The notes under the pieces are model-generated. The model was given only the letters and a program-made list of their open reading frames with translations. It searched no databases and was not told the DNA's origin. Below, piece after piece: positions 1 through 12,388 of a stretch of DNA of 64,000 bases. The stretch is taken from the NCBI GenBank assembly GCA_963556495.2, contig OY747721.1:27420649-27484648 (forward strand). The letters run 5' to 3'. Source of the stretch: Valencia hispanica (lineage: Eukaryota > Chordata > Actinopteri > Cyprinodontiformes > Valenciidae). Each line of letters starts with the position of its first letter. Position 1 is the first letter of the stretch. A program made the position numbers and the translations under genes.

Positions 1-655
1 AAAGACTCCAAGAAGGGTGGGTAATCTAATCTGCTGTTTGGCGCGTAAGCACAAACAACAGTCAGGACCCATCCCCCCACCCGAAGGCGGAGGGAGGCTA
101 CCCTCTCGTTCTCCGGGGTAAACCCCAACGTACAGGCGCCGAGATGGGGGGCAACAAGTATGCCCACCCCAGCTCGGCGCCTCTCAGCAGGGGCAACTCC
201 AAAGTGGAAGAAAGTCCAACCCCTCTCGAGGAGACGGGTTCCAGAGCCGGAGCCGTGCGCCGAGGTGAGTCCGACGATGTCCAGTCGGAACCTCTCAACC
301 TCGCACACCAGCTCCGGCTCCTTCCCCACCAGAGAGGTGACGTTCCACGTCCCGTGAGCCAGCTTCTGCAGCCGAGGATCGGACCGCCAAGGTCCCCGCC
401 TTTGGCCGCCGCCCATCCTGCACAGCACCCGACCCCTATGGCCCCTCCCACAGGTGGTGAGCTCATGGGAAGGGGGGCCCATGTTACCTCTTCGGGCTAA
501 GCCCGACCGGGCCCCATGGGTAAAGGCCCGGCCACCAGGCGCTCGCCAACGTGCCCCACCTCGAGGCCTGGCTCCAGAGGGGGGCCCCGGTGACCCGCGT
601 CCGGGCGAGGGAACACTGAGTCCATCTGTCATTTTCATCATAGGGGTCTTTTTGG
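1..655 (-). mobile_element. 5' part of a LINE with APE-type endonuclease domain
   Basis: Read on the minus strand, one frame open to the window edge begins HGTWNVTSLVGKEPELVCEV and continues with FRLDIVGLTS and VVCAYAPNS. These are the amino-terminal blocks of an apurinic-endonuclease-like domain of a non-LTR retrotransposon common in fish. The GC-rich stretch from about 460 to 655 would be the element's 5' leader. The element leaves the window on the left, so the reverse transcriptase is not seen. Fragments of what looks like the 3' end of the same family lie at 27041-27500 and 60460-60604. I recognise the protein pattern but do not assign a clade. Confidence 0.75.
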
Positions 656-755
656 ACAACAATATATATACACATATATTTATATATACACATATGTTTA
701 TATATATACACATTTATCTCTATATATATATGCACACATATATCTATATATAAAA
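656..755. repeat. AT-rich microsatellite-like tract
   Basis: Alternating TA and CA dinucleotides with short interruptions, directly abutting the start of the LINE leader. It looks like simple sequence; no coding potential is credible here. Confidence 0.7.
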
Positions 756-1802
756 CATCAGCTTAAAAAAAAAACAGTAAGATATAGGTAAAATGTTCAA
801 TCACACCTCAAAGTCCAATATCTTGCTGTTTAAAAGTCATATGACAAGAATATCAGGACAGCCTCTTAACAAGAGCAAAAATCGTAGCAGAGATAAAGAA
901 TTTTGAAAGCAATATCTACACCCCAAAGGCAGCAAACAGAACGGAGCATACAAAGGGTGAGAAAGATCAGAAATAATCTTGAGCCTTTAAGATTCATCTT
1001 TCTCCATGTGCTTTACATTCTTTAAAATGGATTACAATTATTTTACAGTCAAGCATCACCAAGGCTTCCAATCATTTTTTTTTTTTTTTTATACAAACCA
1101 ACAAATAATTCTGAAATAAAGTACAGATTTAATAATGGAGCACAAGAACTCCTTGAAGTTCAAGACAAAGGTACATAAGCTGTGCTTGTGAGGGTCTGAT
1201 TGAAGGAATCTAATGGCACTGTACTGGGCCTTTCCCACCAAACCGGTTACAGTGCTTGCTCATTGCTAGTGCTCACCCAGCACCAGTTCTTTCAGTTTCC
1301 ACCGACCAAACTTTGACCCTGATCATAAAAAAATCTTTGCTTACCCTTCAACTCTTAAAAGCCTGATCAGGGGAAAGTACTGCTTTTGTCACAAGCTAGG
1401 GGGCGGGACCATGTTAAACAGCAGCTAGTCAAAACGTGAGCACTGTTTAAAAGTCAGTTCAGTTTCATTTTTATCAGAACAATTTAATGGAAAAAAGGTT
1501 AAAAAACAAACAAAAAGCAGCACTTTAGTAATATTATATTGTCAGGTTATCATCAGAGTAGCAAGAGCTGGCTGTCTTATTTTCATAGTTTATTTTTGAA
1601 ATCACCCATCAGATTAAGTAGGTCAAAGTACTGCTTACAGCTATACTTACAACTGATTATTTCCCCCTGAATCCATTAACATTATATCCGACTTCTTAAG
1701 CACTATTGGTATGTCAATATCACCAGGCAGTGTTAATAAAACAAGCTGTGATTAAGTCTTGTTTTATAGCTGCTAGTGGAGATAAAGCATCCGTTGATCA
1801 GG
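756..1802. other. Intergenic sequence without a recognisable gene
   Basis: AT-rich unique-looking DNA. The stretch near 1224-1320 (GGGCCTTTCCCACCAAACC and the following bases) resembles one end of an hAT-like miniature element, and a partly inverse sequence (CTTTGGTGGAAAAGCC) lies near 3292-3310. The two may be ends of one element split by later insertions, but this is weak. I see nothing else. Confidence 0.35.
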
Positions 1803-2405
1803 ATTGTGAAGGCAAGGCAAGGCAATTTGATTTGTATAGCACACTTTCAACAGCAGGGTAATTCAAGGTGCTTTAAATGATTTGGTGATAAAAAAACAAC
1901 AAAAAAAACACATGGAATATAACATTGGAAATTAAAATTAAAAGAAACACACATTACACATGATACACAAATCAAAAAGCAAGAGAGCATGAACACTTTT
2001 CATACATATGACATCAAGCATTTACTCGAAGGCAATTCTAAACAGATGGGTTTTTAGTCTCGATTTAAACCAGTTCAGAGTTTCAGCAGCTCTACACTCG
2101 TCAGGAAGTCTGTTCCAGATAAAAGGAACATAGAAACTTAAAGCTGCTTCTCCATTTTTAGTTCTGAGTCTAGGGATGTTTAGTAGGCTAGAGTTGGAGG
2201 ACCTGAGTGGTCTTGGTGGTTGGTACGGTGACAACAGGTCTTCAACATACTTTGGTGCTAAGCCATGTAATGATTTATAAACTAGTAAAAGTATTTTGAA
2301 GTCTATTCTCTGAGCTACAGGGAGCCAGTGTAAGGACTTTAGAACTGGGGTGATGTGCTCTACTTTCCTGGTTCTAGTGAGGACACGAGCATTCATAAGC
2401 ACCAC
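1803..2405 (-). mobile_element. 5'-truncated L2-type LINE, 3' end
   Basis: The minus-strand protein contains LKSLHWLPVAQRIDFKILLL, then SLHGLAPKYVEDLL, NGEAALSFY and FKSRLKTHLFR, the conserved carboxy-terminal blocks downstream of the reverse transcriptase in fish L2 elements. The 3' tail reads AAAGCACCTTGAATT then CTATACAAAT and ends in GCCTT repeats (plus strand 1803-1817), the usual L2 tail. Only about the last 125 codons are present. A second copy of the same subfamily lies at 16333-16970. Confidence 0.88.
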
Positions 2406-2654
2406 TGGTTGTTTAAAACAGCCTTAATAAACTGAGCTAGTGATATTAGAGCATCTATTTGCTGAAATATTTGGATAAATACCATTTGTGTAGTTATTTT
2501 TATGTGCTATGATCTTTCACAAGAAACAAGATAAAACAGGGGGAGCATCAAACATCAACTGGATGATACATTTATGACGACCTGTTGACGTGGTTCCGGT
2601 GTAGATACCAGAAGAGCTCGGGTAGCCAGATCTGCTGGGGGGTCTGCGCCTGCC

Positions 2655-3186
2655 TATAATGTTGCATTACATGATTGGCTGGACATTGGCCTATTAACTT
2701 TAGGCCAAATTGTTTTTGGGGCAAAAACTTTATTGAACAAATAGCAAATATACAACATAAAAACAAATGAAGTATACAGAAGAATTCAACACTTAGAAAC
2801 ACCCAGGGGTGTTATATAAATCCTGTGCATGCAAAAATTTAGATATTTGAATCGTCTGAGAAACTTTTTGTTAATATTCTGATATTAATTTTAAATATAG
2901 CTAAACATTTATCTTTTTTGGGTATTCTAAAAAACAGATTTAAACAAATTTTCATTATAAGGGAAATTACTTCAAAATATGGTTAATAACAAACCTGCTA
3001 AACTCTCTCCAAAGCCTGTGTGTGAAAAAGCATTACCAGAAAAGATATGTCACAGTTTTTTTTATGTACCCCACAGTAATGGTTAATGTCTTTTAAATTG
3101 CTAGGCAGGGTTAAAAATGGGGCGCAATGCATTTTGTCCTAGTATCAGCAAGCGCAGGGCCCCAAGCAGATCTGGAACTTACACCG
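2655..3186. repeat. Dispersed repeat, copy 1
   Basis: About 530 bases that reappear, diverged, at 46855-47808. Shared landmarks in order are TGATTGGCTGGAC, AACTTTATTGAACAAAT, CCAGGGGTGTTATATAAAT, CTGCTAAACTCT and GCAAGCGCAGGGCCCC. No coding frame is conserved between the copies, and I see no terminal inverted repeats. The family is unknown to me. The other copy is interrupted by a SINE, which gives the uninterrupted state here. Confidence 0.75.
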
Positions 3187-4624
3187 GCTGGGGTCACCGG
3201 TGCGCCGGTGATGGAAAAGCAAACCGGTTCTCTTACAAGACCAGTTAAGATCTGACTCCAACACCAACTCTGATTAAGAACTGGAACCTCTTTGGTGGAA
3301 AAGCCAAAACTTTAAAGAGCACACTTAAGGTAAAGCATAGTCCACATAAGTTTTCCGACTCCAAACAATTTACATCTTAGCACTAGCCCCTTGAGCAAAA
3401 TTAAATGTGTTGTTGAAACTTTGTTTTGGTTTTTTTTCCATTTCCTCTACAAAACCACACAGCTTTGTTTCAAAAACATTCACCTTTTTAACTAGTTTTT
3501 ACATTTTATGATTTTTTTATTTTTTATTATTTCTTGTACTGATGGAAAAAAATAAATTCTGTTCCGGTTTTCTAATAGAAATTTGTAATTGAAACTGTTG
3601 ATTTTTATGAATGTTGGACCAGGTTAACATGGAAAGATATTGAGTCCAGTTAAACAAACAAAGCCAACACAACTTCAGTTCTGGAATACAGCCTCTGCCG
3701 GTTTATAAGTTTACATACCTTCTCTGAGCAGGACAAAACATTGATGACATACAGTTCTGTCGTCTTCAAATACCCCAGGCTAGACTCCCCTTCTATTATT
3801 AACACCCAGATTTTATACCTAGTTCGTGCGTCACACCGGCGCCAGTGCTATCTGCAATCCAGCCGCACCCTCCCGACAACACGCTCCCCGAGAGAACATA
3901 CTCCGCCAGTCAAGTTCACAATCCACCGCGTCAGAGTGACCTTCTCTAACTAGACACACAAATTCATTCACGTAGCATTTTCGATAAGAACATTTTGGAC
4001 ATTCATCATTCTACCACAACATTCTGGACATTCCTCATTCTACCACAACATTCCCCCCTAGCTAATTAGACTAATTAACAACCTTTAAATGTGAGTAACA
4101 TATATACCTGTGAATGATGAATGAAAAACAAGAAATAGTAGGGATATACTAACACCTATATGAGCTTACATGTAACCTGGATAAATATTGAAATAAACAT
4201 AGTCAATCCTATGCCAGTGGTGATTCGTTGTGTAGAGTCGAAAAACCTGTTGGCTGTTCTTGAACAGGAAAATTACTCTACAGCCCCCCCCGGCCCGGGC
4301 GACTACCTTATTTTTGACAATGTTTCGGTACACCGAATCACCTTAACCGACATGAGGAATCGTCTTAACTCAAAATGTGAATAAATGGAAACATGGATAA
4401 ATTCAAAATACAATGAAATTACATACATACATGTTGACTAACACCTTAAACATACAGTACATGTAGTATATAGGAATGTTAAAATTTTTGTTTCAAGAAA
4501 AAACTGTATTCCTTTCAGGCCCGAATCTAGCGCTTGAAGATTTGGCGTCTTTTGTGGTCGAGTTTGAAACCCCTGCAACAGAGAGGATATATTAGGAAGA
4601 CATTTTTGGACAAAAAAACTGCTG
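3187..4624. other. Non-coding stretch 3' of zinc-finger gene A
   Basis: This lies downstream of gene A on its strand and may include its 3' UTR near the right edge. A short direct duplication (CATTCTGGACATTC followed by CTACCACAACATT) occurs between about 3988 and 4052. The block from about 3700 to 3960 is more GC-rich than its surroundings and could be old LTR-like material, but no pol fragment or paired LTR is seen. Confidence 0.3.
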
Positions 4625-4998
4625 TTACAGAGCAGTCTGAAAAGTTTCTCCCTGGTCAGGTTGTTTTCCTGTGTGGATTTTCATGTGACTCCTTAGTTTG
4701 CCTTTTTCTTTAAAACTTTTGTTGCACTCGCTGCAGCTGAATGGTTTTTCTCCTGTGTGCACCCTAATGTGCCTTGAAAGAGATCCTCGCTCACGGCACG
4801 CTTTACCACAAACATGACAAATGAAAGAGTTTTCTCCTTTGTGGATTTTCCTGTGCATGTTAAGTGTTGAGTTTTGGCGAAATCGCTTTCCACAAATGTC
4901 ACACCCAAACGGCCTTTCTCCCGTGTGTACTCTCATGTGTATTTTAAGCTCTACTGCTCTGCGAAATGTTTTTCTGCAAACGTCACATCCAAAAGTTC
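4625..4998 (-). pseudogene. Out-of-frame carboxy-terminal finger block of gene A
   Basis: Four well-formed C2H2 fingers, beginning FGCDVCRKTF, FGCDICGKRF, FICHVCGKAC and FSCSECNKSF, follow gene A directly but lie in a different frame. They match the last four fingers of gene B (21369-22936) in order and sequence. The break is at about 4993-5000, where the linker residues expected between HTVE and FGCDVC are missing. The block ends with its own stop after GETFQTAL. Either the tail has become untranslated 3' sequence through a small deletion, or the assembly has an indel here. Confidence 0.85.
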
Positions 4999-6368
4999 TA
5001 CAGTGTGAACTATCATGTGGTGGGTAAGACTTCCTTGTGCACTGAAACTTTTCCCACACTCTTCACAAACAAATGGTTTCTCTCCAGAGTGGATTCTCAT
5101 GTGAACTGTTAGATTAGTGCTGCGGTTAAACCTCTTATCACAAACTCCACAGTCAAAGAGTTTCTCTCCTGTGTGGATTCTCATGTGTTTATCACGGTTG
5201 TATTTCGCCCGAAACTTTTTACCACAAACATCACAGTCAAAAGGTTTCTCTACTGAGTGGACAGTCATGTGTGTCATCAGATGTGACCTAAAACTGAAGC
5301 TTTTTCCACAATCCCCACATATAAAAGGTTTTTCTCTCTCGTGAATTTGTTTTATATGTCCTTTAAGATGAGACTTGTAATTAAATGTTTTTCCACAATC
5401 ATTACACTGAAAAGGTTTCTCTCCTGTGTGGATTCTCATGTGTGTTTCAAGATTCAATTTACAATTAAAACTTCTACTGCAGACAGTGCAGATGGAAGGA
5501 CTTTCTTCACCATGAACCCTTAAGTGAATCTTATACTCTCCCTTTCTACGAAAACTTTTACCACAACTGCTACAGCAAAAAGGTTTCTCATCCGTGTGGA
5601 CAAGCATGTGTGACTTCAGATGAGCCTTACAATTAAATCTTTTTTCACATTTGCCACAACTGAATTCTTTTTCTCCAGTGTGAATTTTTACATGCCTGGC
5701 TAGATTGACATGACTGTGAAATGTTTTTCCGCAGTACTCACAGCAAAACCTTTTCTCTCCTATGTGGATTTTCCTGTGTGCCCTAAGTTCCACGCGTTGA
5801 CTAAACGCCTCACCACATTTTTTACAGAGAAAGGCTTCGTCTCCTGTGTGGACGCGCAAGTGCCTTGTGAGAGACCCCTTGTGGCAAAACTGTTTACCAC
5901 ACTCAAAGCAAGTGAAGGAAGTTTTGGGATTGTTACACATTTCCCCGTCATTCAAACTGGACTCGGGTCCACCAGTCCAACCATAGCCACAGTCTTCTGC
6001 TTCAGATCCAGAATCGGATGATTTCTGCCAATAATCGTTATCACTGACATCAGTTTCCGAAGAGCTTGAATCCCTTTCAATAGGATTAATCTTTGAATTG
6101 ATGTTTGAAACTGGCCTCCTGTCTGGTTCTGCTCCTTCATGGTCTTCTCCAGCAGGTTCTATTTTTATCTGCTGAGTTGAGCTGCTGCTTGGAGGCTCCG
6201 TCTCTTTGTTCTCTTCAGTTTTTATCTGACGTAGCTCCCCATCATCTTCTTTCTTCACGGTTTCAGCAGGGAATGAGATGCGGACCTCCCCCTCTTCATC
6301 TTTTATCTCCTTGGTCTCTGGGTTCTGCTTGTTGAAGTTCAGGGTAATCTCTTCTTCACCAAACCCCA
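4951..6368 (-). CDS. C2H2 zinc-finger protein gene A, main 3' exon
   Basis: Likely nuclear DNA-binding transcription regulator; target unknown. The exon starts after the acceptor TGTGTTTCAG at 6369-6378 in phase 1, so it joins the 5' exon ending at 8243 to give a protein of about 501 residues. Residues before the fingers are acidic and contain several psi-K-x-E motifs (VKKE, IKTE, IKIE), the SUMO-acceptor consensus, then DYWQKSSDS. Eleven C2H2 fingers run from about 5916 to 5005, mostly with HTGEKP-type linkers; finger 7 has H-x4-H spacing. The frame then shifts and ends at 4951 with a non-finger tail. Gene B is a paralogue lacking the equivalents of fingers 3 and 4. No KRAB, SCAN or BTB domain is seen. 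Confidence 0.88.
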
Positions 6369-8242
6369 CTGAAACACATATGCACACACATTAAAGTTAC
6401 AACCTTATCTTCGCAGCTAAAGTATTTTAAGCGCCAACTTCAAAACAGAAAATGATTTAGAACTAAGAAATGAGAATATATGTTGATGAGGTTATGCTTT
6501 GTAAGATTCTTTAGAGGTTAATTTGATTCACCTTGGCTTAGATTCTAATGACCATAATGAATTACACTTTGTAAAATTGAGGCACAAAGAATGGGTTTTA
6601 TTCCAAATTTGACTTCCTATATTTTGGGGGAAATTTAGTAATACAGGCTATAACTAAAACCCTAGTGTGTAAAAGTTTGATTTAGGGATGCATCAATCAG
6701 GGGGCTTGTAACAGGTTTCTCTTATACTAAAGAACTGGATCTTTTGACAGGTCATTGACAGCATAACTAAGCAGGCTATGGTACACAGAATGCCTTCATT
6801 GTGAAAGTTCATTCTGACTGTAGATGACTCTTCAACTACTTTTAGTATCAATAAGATCATTAAAAGGGGGTAAGAGGAAGCACAAAATGTTGAAGAAGAA
6901 ACTGTATTTTCTCAAGGTAGGCCAGCTGTTTAGAGGGGAGGCCACATAAACAGGCGACAAAAAGGATGAAGGGAAGATCAGTCTTGGAACAGGGTGGATT
7001 TGGAAATGTTTATAGCCTGAACGTTTTTTAAACCAATGTAGGTATCATGAAGAAAATTTACAAAGACAGCTGTTCTAGTTAACAAAGCTAACTGTTTTAA
7101 TCACTAAAAATGTGTCAGCGTATTCAGATAAGAATCGTCCTTTTAAACTCGTATTGTTTTTGTACTCATGAATAATTATTTTACTGTCTCATACACTAAC
7201 ATAGCCTAAAACCTTAACTAACACATAACTACACTTCTAAAAAGCTAGAATGTCATCTTTATTAATCCGAATGAAAGATTAAATGTCTCTAGATTATTTC
7301 TGACCTGTGACTTGTGGGTGTGCAGGCTGGCACCATGTGCCATCTTGTCAGTTGTTAACCAGCAAATCCAGACTGGCACAGAATTCGAATAACAAAGCAC
7401 CACTATTGTCCAAATCAGGCCATTCATTAAAAGGCTTCTCTCCAGGTCACATTTTCATTAATATGGGTGTCGAAGTCCCCCATCAAAAAAGTTAAGTCCC
7501 CAGATATGTTTATTGCTTGACAAATGAGCAGAAACAACAATCAGGACACCTGGCACAACTGAAGACAGGATCCTTTGGAAAATGTTAACGTTTGTTCAGT
7601 GTGATAGTAGGGCCAGGGTTGCTGTCAGTAAGCGGGTCTCTGGGCACTCTTTAACCACAAGGCATCTTAACTAGATGCCAAAACCACTTAAAATGGTTCC
7701 CGACAGGGTGCTGGCCCATTTCTACTGCTTGTGTTCACAATACCATTCTTTCTGATGTTGCTCATGACCACAAGGGTCAAGGGGTTGGAATGTAGATCAA
7801 ATGGAAAATCAGACCGTTCATCTTCTTGCTTAGTTCTCTCCCTTTAAAACAAACCAGAAGCTCAGTGTAGCTGCAGCTTTAATCCAATCTGCCAAATGAT
7901 TTATCACTCCACCCAATAACCCGCTTCTTCATTTGTTTCAGTTTTAGTTCTCAGGTTTTCTTAAAAGCCATAACACACTGCAATAAATGTATTATCTTTT
8001 TGATTTTTTTTAAAAACTATTTTTATCAGAAATTACCCATGTAGGTTAACTTACAGATAATTGCCGATAATATTATTTCTCACCAGGTCAAACCCCTGTG
8101 AAACACTGTAGTGTCACACATAATGTCAAACATCAGGACGGTGAGATGTGACATTTATGTTCAGCTCTAAAATGTCTGGTATTTATGAAATGCACCTGGT
8201 GCATATTAAATACTGATATGTGAAAGTAATGCTTTTTCTTAC
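6369..8242 (-). other. Intron of gene A
   Basis: Bounded by donor A|GTAAGAAAAAG (exon end 8243) and acceptor TTTCAG|TG (exon start 6368). It is AT-rich and I see no transposon I can name. Part of the 7500-7860 stretch is GC-richer but holds no open frame of note. Confidence 0.65.
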
Positions 8243-8378
8243 TGGGATCTTTGCTGACTTCTCTCTGATGAGAGTACGGTACGAGGAGCTCTGCAGGACA
8301 ATCTGAATGAAGGTTTCTGCTTTCAGACATCTTCTCTCCATCTGGGATTCTTTTTTACCAGCTGCTTCTTTGTCCAAG
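8243..8378 (-). CDS. Gene A 5' coding exon
   Basis: A 136-base exon between acceptor TTTCCTACAG and donor GTAAGAA. The ATG at 8330 opens 29 codons (MSESRNLHSDCPAELLVPYS then HQREVSKDP) plus one base, which matches the phase of the finger exon and creates ATG at the junction. An out-of-frame ATG lies a few bases upstream (frame MERRCLKAE). The end of the exon resembles the 5' exon of gene C, which finishes QDKKDL with the same phase-1 donor. The fit of phase, donor and sequence across the paralogues is the main support. Confidence 0.72.
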
Positions 8379-10146
8379 CTGTAGGAAATTATAAATTATA
8401 CAAACATTCTATTCAAAGGTCAGACTTAATACAAAACATTGTCTAGGATAAACAATTGCATTCAGAACCATGACTCAATAATGATATAAGTTTTCTTTAA
8501 TCTAATATGTCGGATCACTGATTAAATGCATACATAAACGCCAGCCTGTTTACATCAAGAAAAGGGTCCTTATAGGGGGACCACTGCATGTTATTTCAAT
8601 CATAGACTCCATAATAAAAAAAATAAAAAAATGAAAGATGGGATGTAAGAAATTATCAATACGCCAATATATTACGATATTTTATGTAACGATATTGTAT
8701 CAATATTAAAAAGCAATGTATCAATTTTTATTTAATTTTTTAGAATTTCAATGGAACCATTAATGATGACAGTAATTTTTGTAGAAGTATAACTGGTAGT
8801 TGGTGGCTGTTTTCACCTTCTTTGTTCCAGTGGATTGACTAGATCTAATAATAGAATTGGATCTGTTAAATTATGAAACAGGTTGGAGTGTTTAGAATGC
8901 TGTGACAGTTTTTCCAACAGTTAAATTAAGTTTTAAAAATCACAATATATAGTCTTACTCATAGGAGGATACGATATATTGCGATACTATGCTCAGATGC
9001 TCTCATGGTAATCTTTCTTTTGATTGATTAGTAACATTAACTCTCTCCATAAAGTTGAAAATGTCTGCGCGTCTGCACCAAGTGGTCAAGGGTTGGAATT
9101 GCAATCTGTCAAAATGACCGATGGCCTTCAGATTTTCCGTAAAAAAATAAAATAAATAAAAAAATTATATGGAAAATATTTGGTCAACCCGACCACTGGC
9201 CTTGGATAACAAACAAGCTAAAATAGCTAACTAACACTGCAACTGCAAGAAAATCGCAAATACCAATGGGAACCCGGACTTATGTAAAGGGCCAGAGTCT
9301 CTTTCTGCACCCAGATTGTGCACGCATCCGCTGTGTTGATGAACAAATAATCCCTCTATTGAACTTGAGTGATACACGAGTTAACATTTCTTCACTCATA
9401 TATAACACTACAGTTTTGTATCTGATGAATATGATCAGATATCAATCAGTAACATATATACAGAAAGGATATTTTTAAAAATTAAAATGTAATTTTTTAA
9501 AAAGAAGTTTGATTCTTGTGTTTTTGAAAATTCCTTAACACAAAGTTCATGTCATTCAGTTGTGAGGATAAAGAAAAAGAAGAAAGAGAATCAGGACAGA
9601 CAGGGGAAGGCAACAGGTTGGTCTAATATTAGGTGGAAGTGTAGGAACAGCCACTTTATACCAAGTGTAATATTTAAATATTATTTATATTGATTAAGTG
9701 CCTTATCAAGATTAGTAATTTATTTAAGGCTATTAAATAACAATTGAGACCAGTGATGACATCAGGTAGGTAGGAATAATTAAACTAGTGAGGCCACAAA
9801 AAAACCTAGATGCCCAGTATGGTTTGATTTTTTTTAAAGTCAATCAATAACTAAGAGGGGTGGTGCTTTTTTGTGGCCCTGCAGCGCACTAAATCAAATT
9901 CATGGATGGCTTCCTCAGCATGTGCTGCAGAAGCCTGTTAATCACTCATTTATTTGCAGTAGGTTAGGTGTGGATTCTGAGGACCAGGGTTGAATACCAC
10001 TGTACTGAGTTAATGTGCAGTTTAGAGTCAACACTGTAGTTGACAAAAGCAGACCAGCTGAGGATCCAGCTAACAATTAGATTTCTCTGTTGATTACTCT
10101 GTTCGTGTTTGTCTTTTAAATAACGCTGTCAAACAGCTTCTTACCC
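8379..10146. other. Probable first intron of gene A
   Basis: No gene seen. Between about 8650 and 8990 is a decayed repeat with ACGATATT-type words at both ends, and at 9862-9997 is a miniature element ending in GAGGACCAGGGTTGAATACC, related to the one at 52063-52252. The rest is AT-rich without clear features. Confidence 0.45.
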
Positions 10147-10500
10147 TTCACTGAACGGGTTAAATGATCTTTTTATCTGTGGAACAATCTTTCCCATCGC
10201 TTAATCCAGCTAGGAAAAACGGCGACGCCATGTTTATCTTCGCTTCCTGTTGCAGCTTCGATCTCCCGACAAAGATTCACGGTCCACCTGGATTTCCTGT
10301 TAAATTGATATCATCCTCAGGTTGACTCAAAACCTTAACAAGTAACTAACATCTGTAGAGCTTTTGCATAAAAACAAAGAAACGTGTCCTCGGAATCATT
10401 CAAAGACAGCGCCATCTTGTGTTCTACCCTCATTTTGTTCCCTTTTCAAGATAGGACGCGTCAATGCGGCCGCCATATTGGGAGAGGAAACAGCGGCCAG
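10147..10500 (-). promoter_or_regulatory. Candidate promoter and non-coding first exon of gene A
   Basis: A GC-richer island upstream of gene A. It contains GCCATCTTG (10411-10419), a match to the YY1 core, and CCGCCATATTGGGAG (10470-10484), which recurs at 36615-36629. The block 10158-10310 is shared with 29403-29560 and, inverted, with 36098-36262. On the minus strand a possible donor, AAGGGTAAGAAG, lies at about 10141-10152. Promoter activity and the transcription start are inferred. Confidence 0.5.
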
Positions 10501-11300
10501 CATGTTCATCGGAGCTACTGTTTAAACAGAATTAAAAGCGGTTAATCACTTTTTTGACTAACATTGTAAACGTCAACCCCTAAACAAAATTTAAGGTGTG
10601 AGATTTCATGACAAAGTACCTCTTAAGGTGTAGTTTAAAGAAGAAGAAAAAAGAACATTCGTTATTGTCCCACAATGGGAAACTCAGATGTACCAGCAAC
10701 AAGTTAAAGACAAGTAAAAGCATGCATATTCACACAAAGGCAAAGATACACAAATAAGAATTAGAATGTACAGTAAAGGCAAATTTACAGCATCATAAGT
10801 AATTCATCTGTTTCAATCCAAAAATTTTCCTGCATGCATTTCAATCTTTAGACACCCTTGACAGATAATATTTCTGATTTTTTTTATTTGATGATGATTA
10901 TGTAAGTAAAAATCTAGGTTTTATACTCTGCGACAATTGATGCGGGTGGGAAACTGCATAGTCTAAATTCACACACGTATTCTCTAATCTGCCCTAGGTA
11001 CACACATAAAAAATAAGAATAACGATAACATGCATTACCTGGTATAAGAAGGCATGGTTACAAGTTTGTATAGAACAGTTTTAGACACAAAGATACAATG
11101 CCACATCATGCAAACATCACTGTCTCACTGTGCCAGAAGACCTATAACCTTGTTTGGTCATTTTATCAATGAGGTTAAAAGGTTATAATGCAGTAATGCA
11201 TCCTGAATAAGCTTCTGCCTGTTCCACCAGACCAAGCACTACACCTGGGCCCTCAGCTAGTTTCAAGAAGATGTTTGTGGACTTTGCAATAGTGCTCACT
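10501..11300. other. Non-coding stretch with a possible retroelement tail
   Basis: At about 10630-10690 the words AAGAAGAAGAAAAAAG and TTATTGTCCCACAATGGG look like the 3' end of a decayed retroelement, but the family is not certain. The remainder is AT-rich and I see no gene. Confidence 0.3.
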
Positions 11301-11670
11301 GACTACGTTTATATGCAACCAATATCCCAGATAGCAATGAGTCGGCGGACCGCCGCCGGCGTTCCGGTGGCAGCAGAAGTGTCAGAATGGCGTAATCGCA
11401 AACACGTTTGACGGTGCACCGCCGGCGGCAGCCGCTTTTTACAAGCGGAATGTACAACACACCTCGACAGATATAAAAACAGATTATGATTAAAGGATTC
11501 TTTATCTTAAATAGAAGCAATAGTTTCCAAGACAAAAACCGTCACCTCTGTGAAGTGGAGTCTGGATTTCGGCGAGAAACCTAGTTCTGAGAAAGAGGAA
11601 ACAGAAATTTGAAAATCTAACAAAGGGTATAGCTTAGTGGCAGGATCACAAATCAAGCATCACAGCAATT

Positions 11671-12290
11671 TTACATACCACCTCTCAAGTCTACAGATGG
11701 CACAACATTTTCCTGGTTTTCTGGAATCGATGCAACTTCTGGAGCATCGGGCAGCACTGAAACCTTGTTACCAGGAACAATGTTTTCAAAGCTCAAAAGA
11801 GGTTGTCCAAACGACAGCACTGCTGGTGCATCTGGAAGAGTAGACTCCTCTTCATCAGAAGAGGCCTGGGGTCTGTACTTGGAATTTGAGATTCTCTCTC
11901 TTCTTGTCATCGTCCGTCGTTTCAACGCTAGAACCTGTTTGGAAGCGCACCAAATATCTCATCGCCTCGTGCCAAGATTCTAGAGCAGGGAATAATGAAT
12001 GAAAGTCAGTTATCCACCATAAAAAGACAAAGAAAATACACAGATGAAATGCAGGAAAATCAAATGCACAAGTCAGACCCATTTACCTGCTCCCTTCATA
12101 AAAACTTAAAATGATGTTTCTCCCAGGTGCTGTGTGGAGGCGTGCAGCGGATGGCTAAATTGTTGCCTTTGTCTTTTTTGCCGAGGTTAAATGGGGGCCA
12201 ATAGCACATGCCCTCGCTGAGCCACACTTGCGGAACCACTGCAAATGGCTGATCCTCCTCATCAATAAACTGAACAATGGCAAACAGCAT
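11671..12290 (-). pseudogene. Accessory protein of the CACTA-like element, decayed
   Basis: The segment at 12290-12096 encodes MLFAIVQFIDEEDQPFAVVP, then WLSEGMCYWPPF and a WEKHHFKF end. This matches the layout of the amino-terminal region found in fish proteins annotated with DUF4806 (hydrophobic FAVVQF start, VVP, CYWPP). Downstream, 12030-11671 holds SWHEAMRYLVRFQTGS in one frame and, shifted at the overlap, a charged segment ISNSKYRPQASSDEEE followed by a proline-rich stretch. A stop and the frame change indicate decay. Its role in transposition is unknown. Confidence 0.5.
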
Positions 12291-12388
12291 CTAAAATAGA
12301 AGAAAACCGTGCATAAAGTAAAACATTTTTAATTTCCAGGCAAAATAAATTAAATTAAATTCTCACCCCTTCAAAAAAGCAGTCATTT

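Noticed and set aside
2572..2802. 76-codon minus-strand frame with hydrophobic run
   Set aside because: Lies in the dispersed repeat and is not preserved in the second copy.
3701..4080. Possible LTR of a retrovirus-like element
   Set aside because: No paired LTR, primer-binding site or gag/pol fragment within reach; only a short direct duplication is visible.
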